DNA of 64,000 nt from Verrucomicrobiaceae bacterium (GCA_019694165.1 JAIBCL010000002.1:310001-374000), one strand, 5' to 3'. Numbered from the stretch's first letter, positions 9,491-18,923 are shown. Notes: a model not told the origin generated them from the letters alone. A program made the numbers and translations.

Positions 9491-10456
9491 TCAGGAAAGC
9501 CCGGCCGCATCCCGCACGCGCCGCAGCGTCTTGCGGGCCACCGCGCGCGCCCGCTCCGCCCCCTCGGCCAGCACCCGGTCCACGTAGCCCTCGTCGGCAG
9601 TGATCGCCGCGCGCTTCTCGCGCATCGGGGTGAAATGATCCGACACGGCCGCAAGCAACCGCTTTTTGAATTCGCCGTAGCCCACGCCCCCGCGCTGGTA
9701 GTCGCCCACCATCGCATCGTACTCCGCGGCGCTGGCGACGAGCTTGTAGAGGGCGAGGATCGTCGATCCCTCCGTGGGCTTCGGTGCCTCCACTGGCGTC
9801 GAGTCCGTGGGAATTCCCATGATCTTCTTCTTTAGCGCAGCCGGCTCCTCGAAGAGCTGGATCGTGTTGCCGTAGCTCTTGCTCATCTTCTGGCCGTCGA
9901 GGCCCGGCACGACGGCCGTCTCCTCGCGGATGCGCGGCTCGGGCACTTTCAGCAGCCCCGCGCCGAAGGCTTCGTTCATCTTGATGGCGATGTCCCGCGT
10001 CACCTCCACATGCTGCTTCTGGTCCCTGCCCACTGGCACGATGTCGCTGTCGTAGATCAAAATGTCCGCCGCCATGAGCACCGGATACGCAAAGAGCGCG
10101 TGCGAGGCGGAAATACCGCGCGCGATCTTGTCCTTGTAGGAGTGGCAGCGCTCCAGCAGCCCCATCGGCGTGACCGTGCTGAGAATCCAAGAAAGCTCCA
10201 CCACCTCCGGCACATCGCTCTGCTTGAAGAACACGCACTTCGCCGGATCGAGTCCGCAGGCCAGGAAGTCGATGGCCAGATCACGCACATGACCGCGCAG
10301 CGTGCCACCGTCGCGGATCGACGTGAGCGAGTGGTAGTCCGCGATGAAATAGTATGCCTCGCCCTCGTGCTGCAGGCGCAGCGCAGCCTCCATCATGCCG
10401 AAGTAGTTGCCGATGTGAAGTCGCCCGCTGGGCTGGAGGCCGGAAAGGATTCTCAT
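9491..10456 (-). CDS. trpS: tryptophanyl-tRNA synthetase
   Basis: 321 residues, normal length for bacterial TrpRS. Class I signatures are HIGN at residues 14-17 and KMSKS at 190-194. Other family segments are ILSGLQPSGRLHIGNYFG, the DSDIVPVGRDQKQHVE active-site region and a C-terminal helical anticodon-binding part ending in KTLRRVRDAAGLS. It charges tRNA-Trp in the cytosol. It is housekeeping and intact. Confidence 0.98.
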   Translation of the reverse strand: MRILSGLQPSGRLHIGNYFGMMEAALRLQHEGEAYYFIADYHSLTSIRDGGTLRGHVRDLAIDFLACGLDPAKCVFFKQSDVPEVVELSWILSTVTPMGLLERCHSYKDKIARGISASHALFAYPVLMAADILIYDSDIVPVGRDQKQHVEVTRDIAIKMNEAFGAGLLKVPEPRIREETAVVPGLDGQKMSKSYGNTIQLFEEPAALKKKIMGIPTDSTPVEAPKPTEGSTILALYKLVASAAEYDAMVGDYQRGGVGYGEFKKRLLAAVSDHFTPMREKRAAITADEGYVDRVLAEGAERARAVARKTLRRVRDAAGLS

Positions 10457-10561
10457 GCACCACCGATAAAAGCCGTGGCCGGTGATGCAAAAGAAAATCC
10501 TCCGGCCTCGCCCGTCTGAGCGCCGAAGCGGACACGAGGTCCGCGAATCCGAATGCCGTCG

Positions 10562-10849
10562 TCAGATGCGCACGCGGATTCCAAGCACGGGGCCGCGGAA
10601 AAGCGGCGCACGACCATACGGCCGGTGAGCCACCAACACCGGGTGCCGGCGTACGGGTCCTCGCGCAATCAGCCGGTGCACGGGCCGGCGCACGCCAGGA
10701 CGAGCAGCAGCGATCCGCCCGACGACATGGTGATGGCGGTGCGCGAGTGCAACGCCGTGCCGGTGCCTCGGCGGTGCGGCTTCGGATTGTGTCGGCACGG
10801 CCACACAAAAGACCGCTGCCAATGCCAGAGTGGTGAGAATGCGATTCAT
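10562..10849 (-). CDS. small secreted His/Arg-rich protein
   Basis: 95 residues from ATG 10849. A signal peptide (MNRILTTLALAAVFCVAVPT, cleavage near SEA-A) is followed by a short mature part rich in His, Arg, Pro and Val, including HRHHHV. No domain is recognised. A metal-binding or polyanion-binding role would suit the composition but is speculative. It is transcribed divergently from the large kinase gene. Confidence 0.5.
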   Translation of the reverse strand: MNRILTTLALAAVFCVAVPTQSEAAPPRHRHGVALAHRHHHVVGRIAAARPGVRRPVHRLIARGPVRRHPVLVAHRPYGRAPLFRGPVLGIRVRI

Positions 10850-10911
10850 GGTTTTGCTGAGTTGGGGTTGACTGTCACGCAGGGCCTGTGACCACACGGC
10901 CCCGGTTGTTA

Positions 10912-10927
10912 TTCAAAGTTCTTTGAA
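10912..10927. promoter_or_regulatory. palindrome in divergent intergenic region
   Basis: TTCAAAG-TT-CTTTGAA has perfect 7-bp arms around a 2-bp centre. It lies between the small secreted protein (minus) and the large kinase (plus). The AT-rich dyad in otherwise GC-rich DNA could be an operator serving either gene. No regulator is identified. Confidence 0.35.
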
Positions 10928-11083
10928 ACGACTTCCCGCCCCGTGCTCCGACGGCACGCATACACCGGCAGCCCCGGCGCGATGGTCCCATCCCTGAGAG
11001 CCTGTCCGTCCCGCGTCCGTCGCCCACCCACCGCGATCCGCCGGCCATTTTCCACCTTGCGAGCGGATGCACGTTTGCCCAGA

Positions 11084-14000
11084 ATGCACCGCACTTCACC
11101 GAATCCCCATCTGCTCCCCATGCCCGAAGTCCCTCCACCAGGCTCCACACCCACAGGCTACCAGCGCACGCAGGGCGGCGGCGTGGCGTGGTCGCCGCCG
11201 AGCGCGGCGCATTTGGAGCAATTGCTCCCGCAGTATCACGTCGAGTGCCTGCTCGGGCGCGGCGGCATGGGCGCGGTTTACAAGGGCTTGCAGAAGTCGC
11301 TGGAGCGGCCCGTGGCCATCAAGATTCTGCCGCCCGATCTCGACGACGCCGACGCGAGCTACACGCAGCGTTTCAAGAACGAGGCCAAGCTCATGGCAAA
11401 GATGAACCATCCGGCCATCGTGCATGTGTACGACTACGGCGTGATCGATGGCAGGGCGCTCGCCGCAGGTAGGGCGCTTGCTCCTGCAAGCGCCGCCGGG
11501 ACGCCCCCAGCCTGCGATGCCACGAGAGACGATGGGGACGGCTCCCGGCCTGCCGCGGCGGCTGGAGGACCAGCCGCCCCACCTTCCGGCCCGCCGCTGT
11601 TCTACTTCGTCATGGAGTTCGTCAACGGCACCGACGTGCAGCAGATGATCCAGGCGCAGGGCCGCCTCCCGCCCGAGCACGCACTGGCCGTCACCGCGCA
11701 CGTTTGTGATGCGCTGAAGTATGCGCACGAGCACGGCGTCATCCACCGCGACATCAAGCCGGCCAACGTGCTCATCAACATGGAGGGCGCGGTGAAGGTG
11801 GCCGACTTCGGCTTGGCGAAGGCCAGCGACGGCGGCACCACCGGCATCACCAAGACCGGCATGGCGATGGGCACGCCCGATTACGTCGCGCCCGAGGCGC
11901 TGGTGATGGGCGTGGATGTGGATGCGCGTGCCGACGTTTATGCCGTGGGCGTGATGCTCTACACGATGCTCACCGGCCATGTGCCACGCGGTGCGTTCAA
12001 GCCGCCGTCGGTCATGGTGCCTGGAGTGGACCGGCGCTTCGACGCCATCGTGGAGCGTGCGATGCAAATGAACCGCGACGAGCGCTACCCGGGCGCCGCG
12101 CACATCCGGCGTGATCTTGATGCCATCCTTACCGCACCGCAGGTGCAGGCCGGAGGGCAGAGCAGCGCCGCAGTGCCGCGGCAGGTCGTGGCGCAGAAGC
12201 CCGTGTCCAAAGGACCGCAGAAACCGATGGGCAAGAGCGCGAACGTGCCGGTGGACGGCAGGCGCGTTCGCCAGAACGCGGAGGAGGCTGCCGGCACCCC
12301 GGACCGCACTCTGGCGAGTGCGCCTACGGGCAAGAGCAAGACGCCTCTGCTCATCGGCATCGGAGCCGTCGCCGCCATCGCGGTGGGGGCGTTTGTGATG
12401 ATGGGCGGCGAGGGCAGGCGCGTTCGCCAGAACGCGGAGAGCGCCGCCACCTCAAGCGGAATTCCCTCCGGGGCTGCGCAACTGGCGAGTTCCCCTACGA
12501 GCAGCGCCAAGCCCATCAAAGTGCGCGAGGAGCCGAAGCCAGCCGTCGCGCCCATCTCAAATTCCAAATCGCCGATCTCAAATCCCGCCCCGGCAAAACC
12601 CACGGACCAAACTCTGGCGAGTTCCCCTACGAGCGGCGCTGCCGCGAAGGACAAGTTCCCTCCCGGCCAGTGGGTGAAGGTGTTTACCAAGTTCGAGGAC
12701 TTGCCTGAGGAACTGCGCAAGCCGGACGCCCAGGTCAAGATCGACGACGGCAAATTGACGATCACTTCCACAAATGCACAAAAGATTCTGTGCAGCTCCC
12801 TTGCGTTTTCGAGCGCGGGCATACGAGTGAAGCAATCGCCAAAGAGCGCAGAGACGCAGCTCTCGCTAGCCAGGGAAAGCGATCACACCAGCATCAGGAT
12901 GCTGCTTCGTCCGGGAGTGGATGACATCTACATCCAGCGATGGAAGCCGAATGGAAGCATGGAATTGGCAAGACTCCGGGAGCCACGAGGCGTCGAGCGA
13001 TCCCTCGAACTGGCTGTAGTCGGGAGCACGGTGATCGCTCGAGCGGGTGGGCAGATCAGTCGATCACAAATCCCGCCGTCAGAGGTGATTGCGCCTTTCA
13101 AGCCTGAACTTTACGCGGCAGAAGCTTCACTCCGCGACATCGAAGTCATCAACCTCGACGGCATCCCCGAGGCCGAGGCGTTGAAGCTGATTGGCGTTGA
13201 TGAAAATGGCAACGATCTGCGGGATCCGGCGAAGACCATTGCGTCCTCAACGCCCGCGCCAGCTCCTACATCGTTACCCGTGTCCTCAACATCATCTCAG
13301 GTTCTCCCGCCGCGCGAGATGTTGGAATACAAGCTTCCCTTGTCCGCTCCTCAGCGTCCAAAGCAGCCATGTCGCGTCGTCGTGTGGCGGCTCGATGGCA
13401 AGCCGCTCTCCCAAGAGGAATCGGTTTTGACTCCGCCACCGGACCTCAAGGGCGTCGTTCAAATGGCGGCGTCGAACAGCGGGGACGGCAATGGTGGGTG
13501 GATCACACATGCGGTGGCGTTGAAGGCCGACGGCCACGTCGCCACATGGGGCCAATGCTCGAAGGTAAACGATGTGCCTCGTGATCTGGACAACGTCGTC
13601 AAAGTCGTGGCCGCATCAACTCGTTGCCTCGCGCTTCAAGCCAACGGCAAGCTGCGCACCTGGGGCCAAGTCATCAACCACGTTGAATTGGCCGCTCATC
13701 AGGGCGAGTTCGTTGATGTGACCGCAGCCGATGCTGTTGACATCGGATTGACCAAGAACGGCGAGGCGTTCGGTCGGATGAGCCCCACAGCGAAGGCACG
13801 GCAGAAAGAATTCGGACCGTTTGTCGCCCTTGGCTCGACGAAGTCCGGCTTCTCTCCTGCGATCACTCGCTCCGGTCAGCTCTGTCAATTGCACGTGCCA
13901 GGGGACGAGAGAGTCATGCCGCCAGGCGATTTTCTTCGTCGCCGGTTCACTTCGTGGGTGGTGTTGAGCGGCACCACGCCACGGCGAACGGTGGCTTTTG

Positions 14001-15787
14001 ACGATCAGGGTATCGTCGGAGTCTGGCCCGAATCGCAGGCCGCAGAGTTTGCCGGCATCACGGCCCTTGCCAACTGGGACGACTGCACGGCGATGCGCAA
14101 GACCGACGGCACATGGGTGTTCAAGGCGACGGAAAAACAGATCGATGCGGCTTACTGTGCCGAGCAGGCGAGGGACTGTGTTTCCGTTTCGCTCACGGAC
14201 AAATACGCATTTGGCCTCAAGCCCGAAGCTGTCGTAGCGGCCGCAGCGGCAGCCAAGCAAGCCGACACCATCGCCACGATCCCGGAGCTAAAGACGCTGC
14301 ACGAGCAGTTCGTGAAGCTGCAAGGCGAGCGCGTGACCGCGCCCTTCGAAGCCGATGTAGCGAAGCTGAACACCAGCTACCTCGGCGGTCTCGACCGTGA
14401 GATCGAGAAGGAGAAGAAAGCCGGCCACCTCGACGGCGTGCTGGCGCTTGAGGCGGAGAAAAAGCTGATCGTAGAACGAGCGTCCCGCTCGTCCTCCGAC
14501 GCGAACGAGCGCGACGCTCGCTCTACGACGACACTGCCCATCCCCGCCGAAGACGACGACACCACGCCCGCCAGCCTCAAAGCCCTGCGCAAAATCTACC
14601 GCGAAACTTTTTCCAAACACGAAGCCACGCGCGCCGCCAATCTCAAACAACTCACCGATCCGCTCACGATCCGATTGAAGCAGCTCGAGAGCACCCTCAC
14701 GCAGCAGAACCGCATCAACGAGGCGAAAACCGTGCGGGAGTATCGGGAGTCACTCGATCGGGCGCTCGAAAACGCCGCCGAAGTGTCGCCCTCGAATTTG
14801 ATCCGGAGCGGAACGGACGATTCGTCACTCCCTTTCGTCCCGCCGCTCTCACGCAAGCCGGGCAAGCTTCACGGCTGGGGCCAGTTCCTGAACAAGCCAT
14901 TTGATGTGTCGAAAGCAGAGAAGTATTCCGACTTCGTGCAGGTGGCGCTCACGGATTCGCAGTGGCTGGCGCTCAGGGCCAATGGTGAGACGGTGTCCAC
15001 GGAGGGAGCTTACGACGGGATGAAGGGCGTTTATGCCATCAAAGCCCTCATCAACAATTTCACGTTGATCACCAAGAAGGGAGTGATTGCGACTGCCAAC
15101 GGCACGCGGGAAACCATTGAGCCATCGGCCTGGGGGGGAGGGCGGCTCCGCGATGCGGCGGTGAGTGTTGGCGGGATAGAGGTGTTTGTGCGCGACGATG
15201 GCACTGTGCGGTTGCGGGACACGGGTCTCCGCAAAGGAAAGGCCGCCATTCAGCCCAATAAGGCTCACGATTTCACGAAGGAGATTCGGAACGCGGTTCA
15301 GTGCGCGACAGCGGGCCCGTTCACTTTTGTTCTGACGGCTGACGGGAAGACCTATGGCTGGACCGGCCCTCTGTTCAGCACCGACAAAGTGTCGGACCGA
15401 GATGTCTCACCGGTCGATTTGAGTGCTGTGCCTGCGGATGTACAGTCCATCGGTGCCGCGGCTGGCGGAGGAATCGCCGGGCTACGTTTGACCACCCGTT
15501 CGGGGAGTTACATGGAATTCAATTCACCCTATGACCAACTCAAGTTCGAGTCTGTCACGTTCAACCTTCCGCCTCCACCTGGCAGCGTAAAAGGCATGTC
15601 GATGCAAGGTGGTGGCATGGCTATTCTTCGGCTCAAGACCGGCATGTTTTACAACAATGGTGGCTCGAAAACTTCAGCTCAGATCCGAACCATGCCCGAA
15701 AGTACTGACATCGTAGCTGTCGTGAACACCTTCAATGACGCCAAGCTCGGCCAGGTGAACAACGAGTGCATCTTATGGGTTGAGTAA
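11084..15787 (+). CDS. giant membrane Ser/Thr kinase with RCC1-like repeats
   Basis: 1567 residues from ATG 11084; ATG 11120 is equally possible. PknB-type kinase domain at about 50-345: glycine loop GRGGMG, VAIK lysine, HRDIKPAN near 221, DFGLA and GTPDYVAPE, all intact. A linker of low complexity surrounds one membrane helix at about 420-440 (LLIGIGAVAAIAVGAFVM). The outer part has a beta domain, RCC1-like repeats at about 786-1050 (ALKADGHVATWGQ, ALQANGKLRTWGQ), a coiled-coil segment at about 1066-1205 and a second RCC1-like block at 1260-1567. It is probably a receptor kinase sensing through an extracytoplasmic propeller. The gene is odd in carrying REP palindromes inside coding sequence, one pair within the kinase domain. 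Confidence 0.9.
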   Translation: MHRTSPNPHLLPMPEVPPPGSTPTGYQRTQGGGVAWSPPSAAHLEQLLPQYHVECLLGRGGMGAVYKGLQKSLERPVAIKILPPDLDDADASYTQRFKNEAKLMAKMNHPAIVHVYDYGVIDGRALAAGRALAPASAAGTPPACDATRDDGDGSRPAAAAGGPAAPPSGPPLFYFVMEFVNGTDVQQMIQAQGRLPPEHALAVTAHVCDALKYAHEHGVIHRDIKPANVLINMEGAVKVADFGLAKASDGGTTGITKTGMAMGTPDYVAPEALVMGVDVDARADVYAVGVMLYTMLTGHVPRGAFKPPSVMVPGVDRRFDAIVERAMQMNRDERYPGAAHIRRDLDAILTAPQVQAGGQSSAAVPRQVVAQKPVSKGPQKPMGKSANVPVDGRRVRQNAEEAAGTPDRTLASAPTGKSKTPLLIGIGAVAAIAVGAFVMMGGEGRRVRQNAESAATSSGIPSGAAQLASSPTSSAKPIKVREEPKPAVAPISNSKSPISNPAPAKPTDQTLASSPTSGAAAKDKFPPGQWVKVFTKFEDLPEELRKPDAQVKIDDGKLTITSTNAQKILCSSLAFSSAGIRVKQSPKSAETQLSLARESDHTSIRMLLRPGVDDIYIQRWKPNGSMELARLREPRGVERSLELAVVGSTVIARAGGQISRSQIPPSEVIAPFKPELYAAEASLRDIEVINLDGIPEAEALKLIGVDENGNDLRDPAKTIASSTPAPAPTSLPVSSTSSQVLPPREMLEYKLPLSAPQRPKQPCRVVVWRLDGKPLSQEESVLTPPPDLKGVVQMAASNSGDGNGGWITHAVALKADGHVATWGQCSKVNDVPRDLDNVVKVVAASTRCLALQANGKLRTWGQVINHVELAAHQGEFVDVTAADAVDIGLTKNGEAFGRMSPTAKARQKEFGPFVALGSTKSGFSPAITRSGQLCQLHVPGDERVMPPGDFLRRRFTSWVVLSGTTPRRTVAFDDQGIVGVWPESQAAEFAGITALANWDDCTAMRKTDGTWVFKATEKQIDAAYCAEQARDCVSVSLTDKYAFGLKPEAVVAAAAAAKQADTIATIPELKTLHEQFVKLQGERVTAPFEADVAKLNTSYLGGLDREIEKEKKAGHLDGVLALEAEKKLIVERASRSSSDANERDARSTTTLPIPAEDDDTTPASLKALRKIYRETFSKHEATRAANLKQLTDPLTIRLKQLESTLTQQNRINEAKTVREYRESLDRALENAAEVSPSNLIRSGTDDSSLPFVPPLSRKPGKLHGWGQFLNKPFDVSKAEKYSDFVQVALTDSQWLALRANGETVSTEGAYDGMKGVYAIKALINNFTLITKKGVIATANGTRETIEPSAWGGGRLRDAAVSVGGIEVFVRDDGTVRLRDTGLRKGKAAIQPNKAHDFTKEIRNAVQCATAGPFTFVLTADGKTYGWTGPLFSTDKVSDRDVSPVDLSAVPADVQSIGAAAGGGIAGLRLTTRSGSYMEFNSPYDQLKFESVTFNLPPPPGSVKGMSMQGGGMAILRLKTGMFYNNGGSKTSAQIRTMPESTDIVAVVNTFNDAKLGQVNNECILWVE
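11469..11582. repeat. REP doublet inserted in kinase domain
   Basis: A GTAG head at 11469 is followed by a perfect 9-bp stem (GGCGCTTGC-TCCT-GCAAGCGCC). An inverted partner at 11557-11582 has stem GGCGGCTGG-AGGA-CCAGCCGCC and a GTGG head on the other strand. The block is 114 bp, exactly 38 codons, so the frame is kept. It adds an Ala/Gly/Pro-rich loop between kinase strands beta4 and beta5. Confidence 0.8.
12258..12327. repeat. REP doublet in kinase linker
   Basis: The left unit has stem CGCGTTC-GCCA-GAACGCG. The right, inverted unit has stem GCACTC-TGGC-GAGTGC followed by GCCTAC, that is a GTAG head on the minus strand. Both share the loop GCCA. It is translated as part of the juxtamembrane linker. 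Confidence 0.78.
12414..12498. repeat. second REP doublet in kinase linker
   Basis: The left unit repeats 26 bp of the doublet at 12258 without mismatch (12257-12282 equals 12413-12438). The right unit is an inverted GTAG-headed copy ending at 12498. The doublet falls just after the membrane helix codons. Confidence 0.78.
12600..12630 (-). repeat. single GTAG REP in kinase linker
   Basis: Minus-strand unit with a GTAG head at 12627-12630 and stem AACTC-GCCA-GAGTT. It is the same family as the two preceding doublets. No left partner is visible. Confidence 0.65.
14471..14526. repeat. REP doublet in coiled-coil region
   Basis: It opens with GTAGAACGAGCGTC and closes with GACGCTCGCTCTAC, whose complement is GTAGAGCGAGCGTC, so two GTAG-headed units face each other. 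It is read through as an Arg/Ser/Asp-rich break (VERASRSSSDANERD) in the predicted coiled coil. Confidence 0.78.
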
Positions 15788-15864
15788 GCGCCGGTCGGCC
15801 GCCTTTGCCTGAATCCGATCCGAGCAGGTCTGGGAAGGCCCGTTTCCGCCTCGTTTCACAGCGG

Positions 15865-17298
15865 TCAATGAGGACCGCCCCGAAGCCGGAAGAACACATA
15901 CACCGGCAACCCAAGCGCGATGAGCGCGAGGCCGAGCAGCGCCTCGAGCCGTGCGGTGATAAGCGTGTTCACCAGCAACGCGACGGCCACGAGAATGAAG
16001 ACGACGGGGATGAACGGGTAGCCTGGCGTGCGGTAAGGGCGCGGAGCAGCGGACATTTTTTTGCGCAGTACAAACACCGCCGACGTGGTGGCGGCATAAA
16101 AAATCCAGCCGGCGAAGACGACGTAGTTCGTGAGCTGGTCGAACGTGCCCGAGGCGGCGAGCACGCTGGCCCACACGGCCTGCAGCGCGATGGCGGAGAC
16201 GGGCACTGAGGTCTTGTCGCTCAAGCGCGCGAAACGTCGGAAGAAGAGTCCGTCCTTCGCCAGCGCGTAGGGGATGCGGGCATTCGTGAGGATGGAGCCG
16301 TGCAGCACGCCGATGGTGGAGAGCAGGAAGGCGAGCGAGATGAGCTGCGGCCCGCGGTCGCCGAGAAAGGTGCGCGCTGCTTTCGCGGCGACGGGCAGCG
16401 CATCGCGATGGAGGGAGGAGTTCGACGATTGGATCTCATCGATGGGCAGCGCATAGCAGTAGGCGAGGTTCACGAGACCATAGACGAGCAGCACGATGAA
16501 CATGCCGAGGATCAGGGCGCGCGGCACATTGCGCTGCGGGTCTTTCACTTCGCCGGCCACCATCGGCATGTTGTTCCAGCCATCGTAGGCCCAGAGCGCA
16601 GCTAGCATCGCGAGGCCGAACGCCTGCAAGCCGCTCCACGCCGGTGTGCCCGCTGGCGTGCGCAGATGCGACCAGTCGCCGCCTTTGCTGAAGAAAAACA
16701 CGCCCGCCACGATGCCGCCGATGGCCGCCACCTTCGCGATCGTGAGCAAGGTCTGAGTTTTGCCGGCAAAGGTCACACGACGGCAATTGAGCACCGAGAG
16801 CAGCAGGATCGCCGCAATAGCCACAATCTGCTTCATGCCAAACTCCCACTCCGTCGTCTGCCCGAAGAGACTCATCGTGCGCCGCGCCCAAACGGCATCG
16901 AGCGGCACGACCGATGACAGGAAGGTGGCGAATGCGACACCGAAGATGGCGATGGAACCCGACGCACCGATGAGGATGCGCATCCAGCCGAAGAGAAACG
17001 CCACCAGATCGCCATACGCCGCGCGCAGATACACGTACTCGCCGCCCGCGCTCGGCATGAGAGCGCCCAGCTCCGCGTACGAGAGCGCGCCCGCCAGCGA
17101 GAGCAGCCCGGCGGCGATCCACGCCAGCAGCGCCAGCCACGGCGAGCCCACCGCCTGCGCCATCGGCGCCATTTTCAAAAACACACCCGTGCCGATGATG
17201 GTGCCGATCACGAGCGCGGTCGCGTCGCGCAGGCCGAGACCGCGGATGAGCGCGGGTTCGGCCGGAGGCTTCGTTCGTGGGTCAGATTCCAAGGGCAT
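15865..17298 (-). CDS. APC-superfamily amino-acid permease
   Basis: 477 residues with about twelve hydrophobic helices. The N-terminal family signature is LVIGTIIGTGVFLKMAPMAQ in helix 1, then SYAELGALMPSAGGEYVYLR in helices 2-3, as in the LAT/APA group of amino-acid/polyamine antiporters. The loop AYDGWNNMPMVAGEVKDPQRN is also typical of helix 6 and its surroundings. It catalyses amino-acid uptake or exchange at the inner membrane; the substrate is not predictable. It stands alone on the minus strand and converges with the large kinase gene. Confidence 0.93.
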   Translation of the reverse strand: MPLESDPRTKPPAEPALIRGLGLRDATALVIGTIIGTGVFLKMAPMAQAVGSPWLALLAWIAAGLLSLAGALSYAELGALMPSAGGEYVYLRAAYGDLVAFLFGWMRILIGASGSIAIFGVAFATFLSSVVPLDAVWARRTMSLFGQTTEWEFGMKQIVAIAAILLLSVLNCRRVTFAGKTQTLLTIAKVAAIGGIVAGVFFFSKGGDWSHLRTPAGTPAWSGLQAFGLAMLAALWAYDGWNNMPMVAGEVKDPQRNVPRALILGMFIVLLVYGLVNLAYCYALPIDEIQSSNSSLHRDALPVAAKAARTFLGDRGPQLISLAFLLSTIGVLHGSILTNARIPYALAKDGLFFRRFARLSDKTSVPVSAIALQAVWASVLAASGTFDQLTNYVVFAGWIFYAATTSAVFVLRKKMSAAPRPYRTPGYPFIPVVFILVAVALLVNTLITARLEALLGLALIALGLPVYVFFRLRGGPH

Positions 17299-17391
17299 GT
17301 CAGCAAAGTACGACGGGCTTCATCGCGCGCGTGTTGCCCATCAGTGCCATCGGCTTGCCGCCTCATCAACAGTCCGGCCGGCTGGCTGGCG

Positions 17392-18024
17392 CTACTCTGC
17401 CTGCCAGACTTTCACGTCGTCCAGCGACACGCTGCCTGCGGTCACGAAGCGGTAGCCGGTCTTGTCCATGTCGAGTTCGCTGTTATCGACGCTCGCCTTC
17501 AGGCCCGTGTCCGTCTGCACCGCCACCTTTGTGCCCTTCACCTCCACGAGCATCGTGTGCCACTCTCCTGGCGTGATCTTCCCCACGGCTTGCGCGAGCG
17601 ATTCGGTCTTCGATTTCTTGTCCTTCTTGTCACGGTCCTTCAGGACGGTGAAGCCTTCGGCATTCACGGAAACGCGGAACAGGTGGCCCTTGGCGGAATT
17701 GTAGCTCAGAGCAAAACCTTTGCCGCCGTCAAACTTGAACGCAAACTGGATGATCGAATGGCGATTCGGCACCCCGAGCATGAGCACCGCCGGATGGTGA
17801 TCGGACTCCTTGAACGCACCGGTGAGCGCGCCGTCCTTGACGGTCCATTCCCCCTTCGCCACCGACCACGTCTTCCCCAGACCCGCGGAGGCAAAGGCGT
17901 CTTCCGCCATCGACTTGCCAGGTTTTGCCACTACAGGACTGAGGGCCGTGTTCTTCTCCGCATGGGTGAAGGACGAAGACAGGGCGAAAACGACGAGCAC
18001 GGGAATCCAGCGGGCGGCTTGCAT
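17392..18024 (-). CDS. secreted DUF1080-like beta-sandwich protein
   Basis: 210 residues from ATG 18024, giving a signal peptide (MQAARWIPVLVVFALSSSFTHA). The mature part reads as a concanavalin-like sandwich: WSVAKGEWTVKDGALTGAF, IIQFAFKFDGGKGFALSYN, EWHTMLVEVKGTKVAVQTD, and a closing AGSVSLDDVKVWQAE. This is the pattern of DUF1080/3-keto-disaccharide hydrolase-type domains abundant in Planctomycetota and Verrucomicrobiota. Sugar binding or hydrolysis in the periplasm is likely. The open frame upstream of 18024 has no homology. Confidence 0.75.
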   Translation of the reverse strand: MQAARWIPVLVVFALSSSFTHAEKNTALSPVVAKPGKSMAEDAFASAGLGKTWSVAKGEWTVKDGALTGAFKESDHHPAVLMLGVPNRHSIIQFAFKFDGGKGFALSYNSAKGHLFRVSVNAEGFTVLKDRDKKDKKSKTESLAQAVGKITPGEWHTMLVEVKGTKVAVQTDTGLKASVDNSELDMDKTGYRFVTAGSVSLDDVKVWQAE

Positions 18025-18188
18025 GATGGTGAAGTAGTGCGACGCAGAACGGTCCGGTGGCGGGAAAATTGCGCCAAACGCTTCGCTGCATCTTCGCCAA
18101 GGATCGAATCTACGGGTGAATTCGTCCTTCGGCTGGTCACGAGCGAAACCGATGGACGATCGCCAGAGGTGGAATAGCATCGGCGGCC

Positions 18189-18923
18189 ATGAGCAGGTTG
18201 TTGATTCCCACTTCGCTGGTGCTCCTGATCGCCATGCAATCGAGCGGCGAGGAGAAGCGGCCTACCCTCGAACAGGCGAAAGCGGACTATGGAGTGGCCG
18301 ATGAGGAATTGAATGAAGCTTGGACGCAGGCGAAAGCGAAGCTGCCGCCGTCGGAGTTTGCGGAGTTGAAGGAAGATCAGAAGGCGTGGCTGGAGCATCG
18401 GGACTACATCGCCCTGTCGCCGGGCTACTCGGGAGTGGAATCCGATGCGAAGGAGCCAAAGAAGACGGTGGAGTATCTGAGCACGGCTGCGGCGCTGACG
18501 GAGGAACGCGTGATGTGGCTTAAGGGCTTGCTGCGCGGGGAAGGCGACTCATTGACTGGAAGGTGGTCGGACAGCTACGGCGGCCACATGGAGATCGTGG
18601 AGAAGGACGGGAAGCTGCATTTCACGATCGAAGTCGTGCGCGGGCCGACGGCGCATCTCGGTGGCATAGCAGGGATCGCGGCGTGGAATTATCCCATCGG
18701 ATGGTTCAGCGACAAAGGACGCGACAAGGACAAGCCGACGGAAACGAATCTCGCCTTCCACCTGCGCAACAAGCGACTGGAAGTCGTGGGCGCGAACACG
18801 AGCGAGTATCACGGTGCGCGTGCTTATTTCGATGGCCGCTATGTGCGGGTGGCTGGTCTGGACGACAAAGCTCAGGCGAAGGTGCTGAAGGACGCGAAGA
18901 GCGGCGAGATCAGCGAAGAATGA
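18189..18923 (+). CDS. secreted protein with LprI-like (DUF1311) domain
   Basis: 244 residues. Signal peptide MSRLLIPTSLVLLIAMQSSG. Residues about 28-75 match the LprI/DUF1311 pattern (ADEELNEAWTQAKAKLPPSE, then LKEDQKAWLEHRD); known LprI proteins inhibit lysozyme, though most DUF1311 proteins are uncharacterised. The C-terminal half (LTGRWSDSYGGHMEIVEKDG onward) looks like a separate small beta domain. A second LprI-like gene lies at 42502. Confidence 0.75.
   Translation: MSRLLIPTSLVLLIAMQSSGEEKRPTLEQAKADYGVADEELNEAWTQAKAKLPPSEFAELKEDQKAWLEHRDYIALSPGYSGVESDAKEPKKTVEYLSTAAALTEERVMWLKGLLRGEGDSLTGRWSDSYGGHMEIVEKDGKLHFTIEVVRGPTAHLGGIAGIAAWNYPIGWFSDKGRDKDKPTETNLAFHLRNKRLEVVGANTSEYHGARAYFDGRYVRVAGLDDKAQAKVLKDAKSGEISEE

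Noticed and set aside
11067-11405. Alternative frame beginning MHVCPEC before the large kinase
   Set aside because: The Cys pairs look like a zinc ribbon, but the frame is out of phase with the kinase and turns into shadow sequence.
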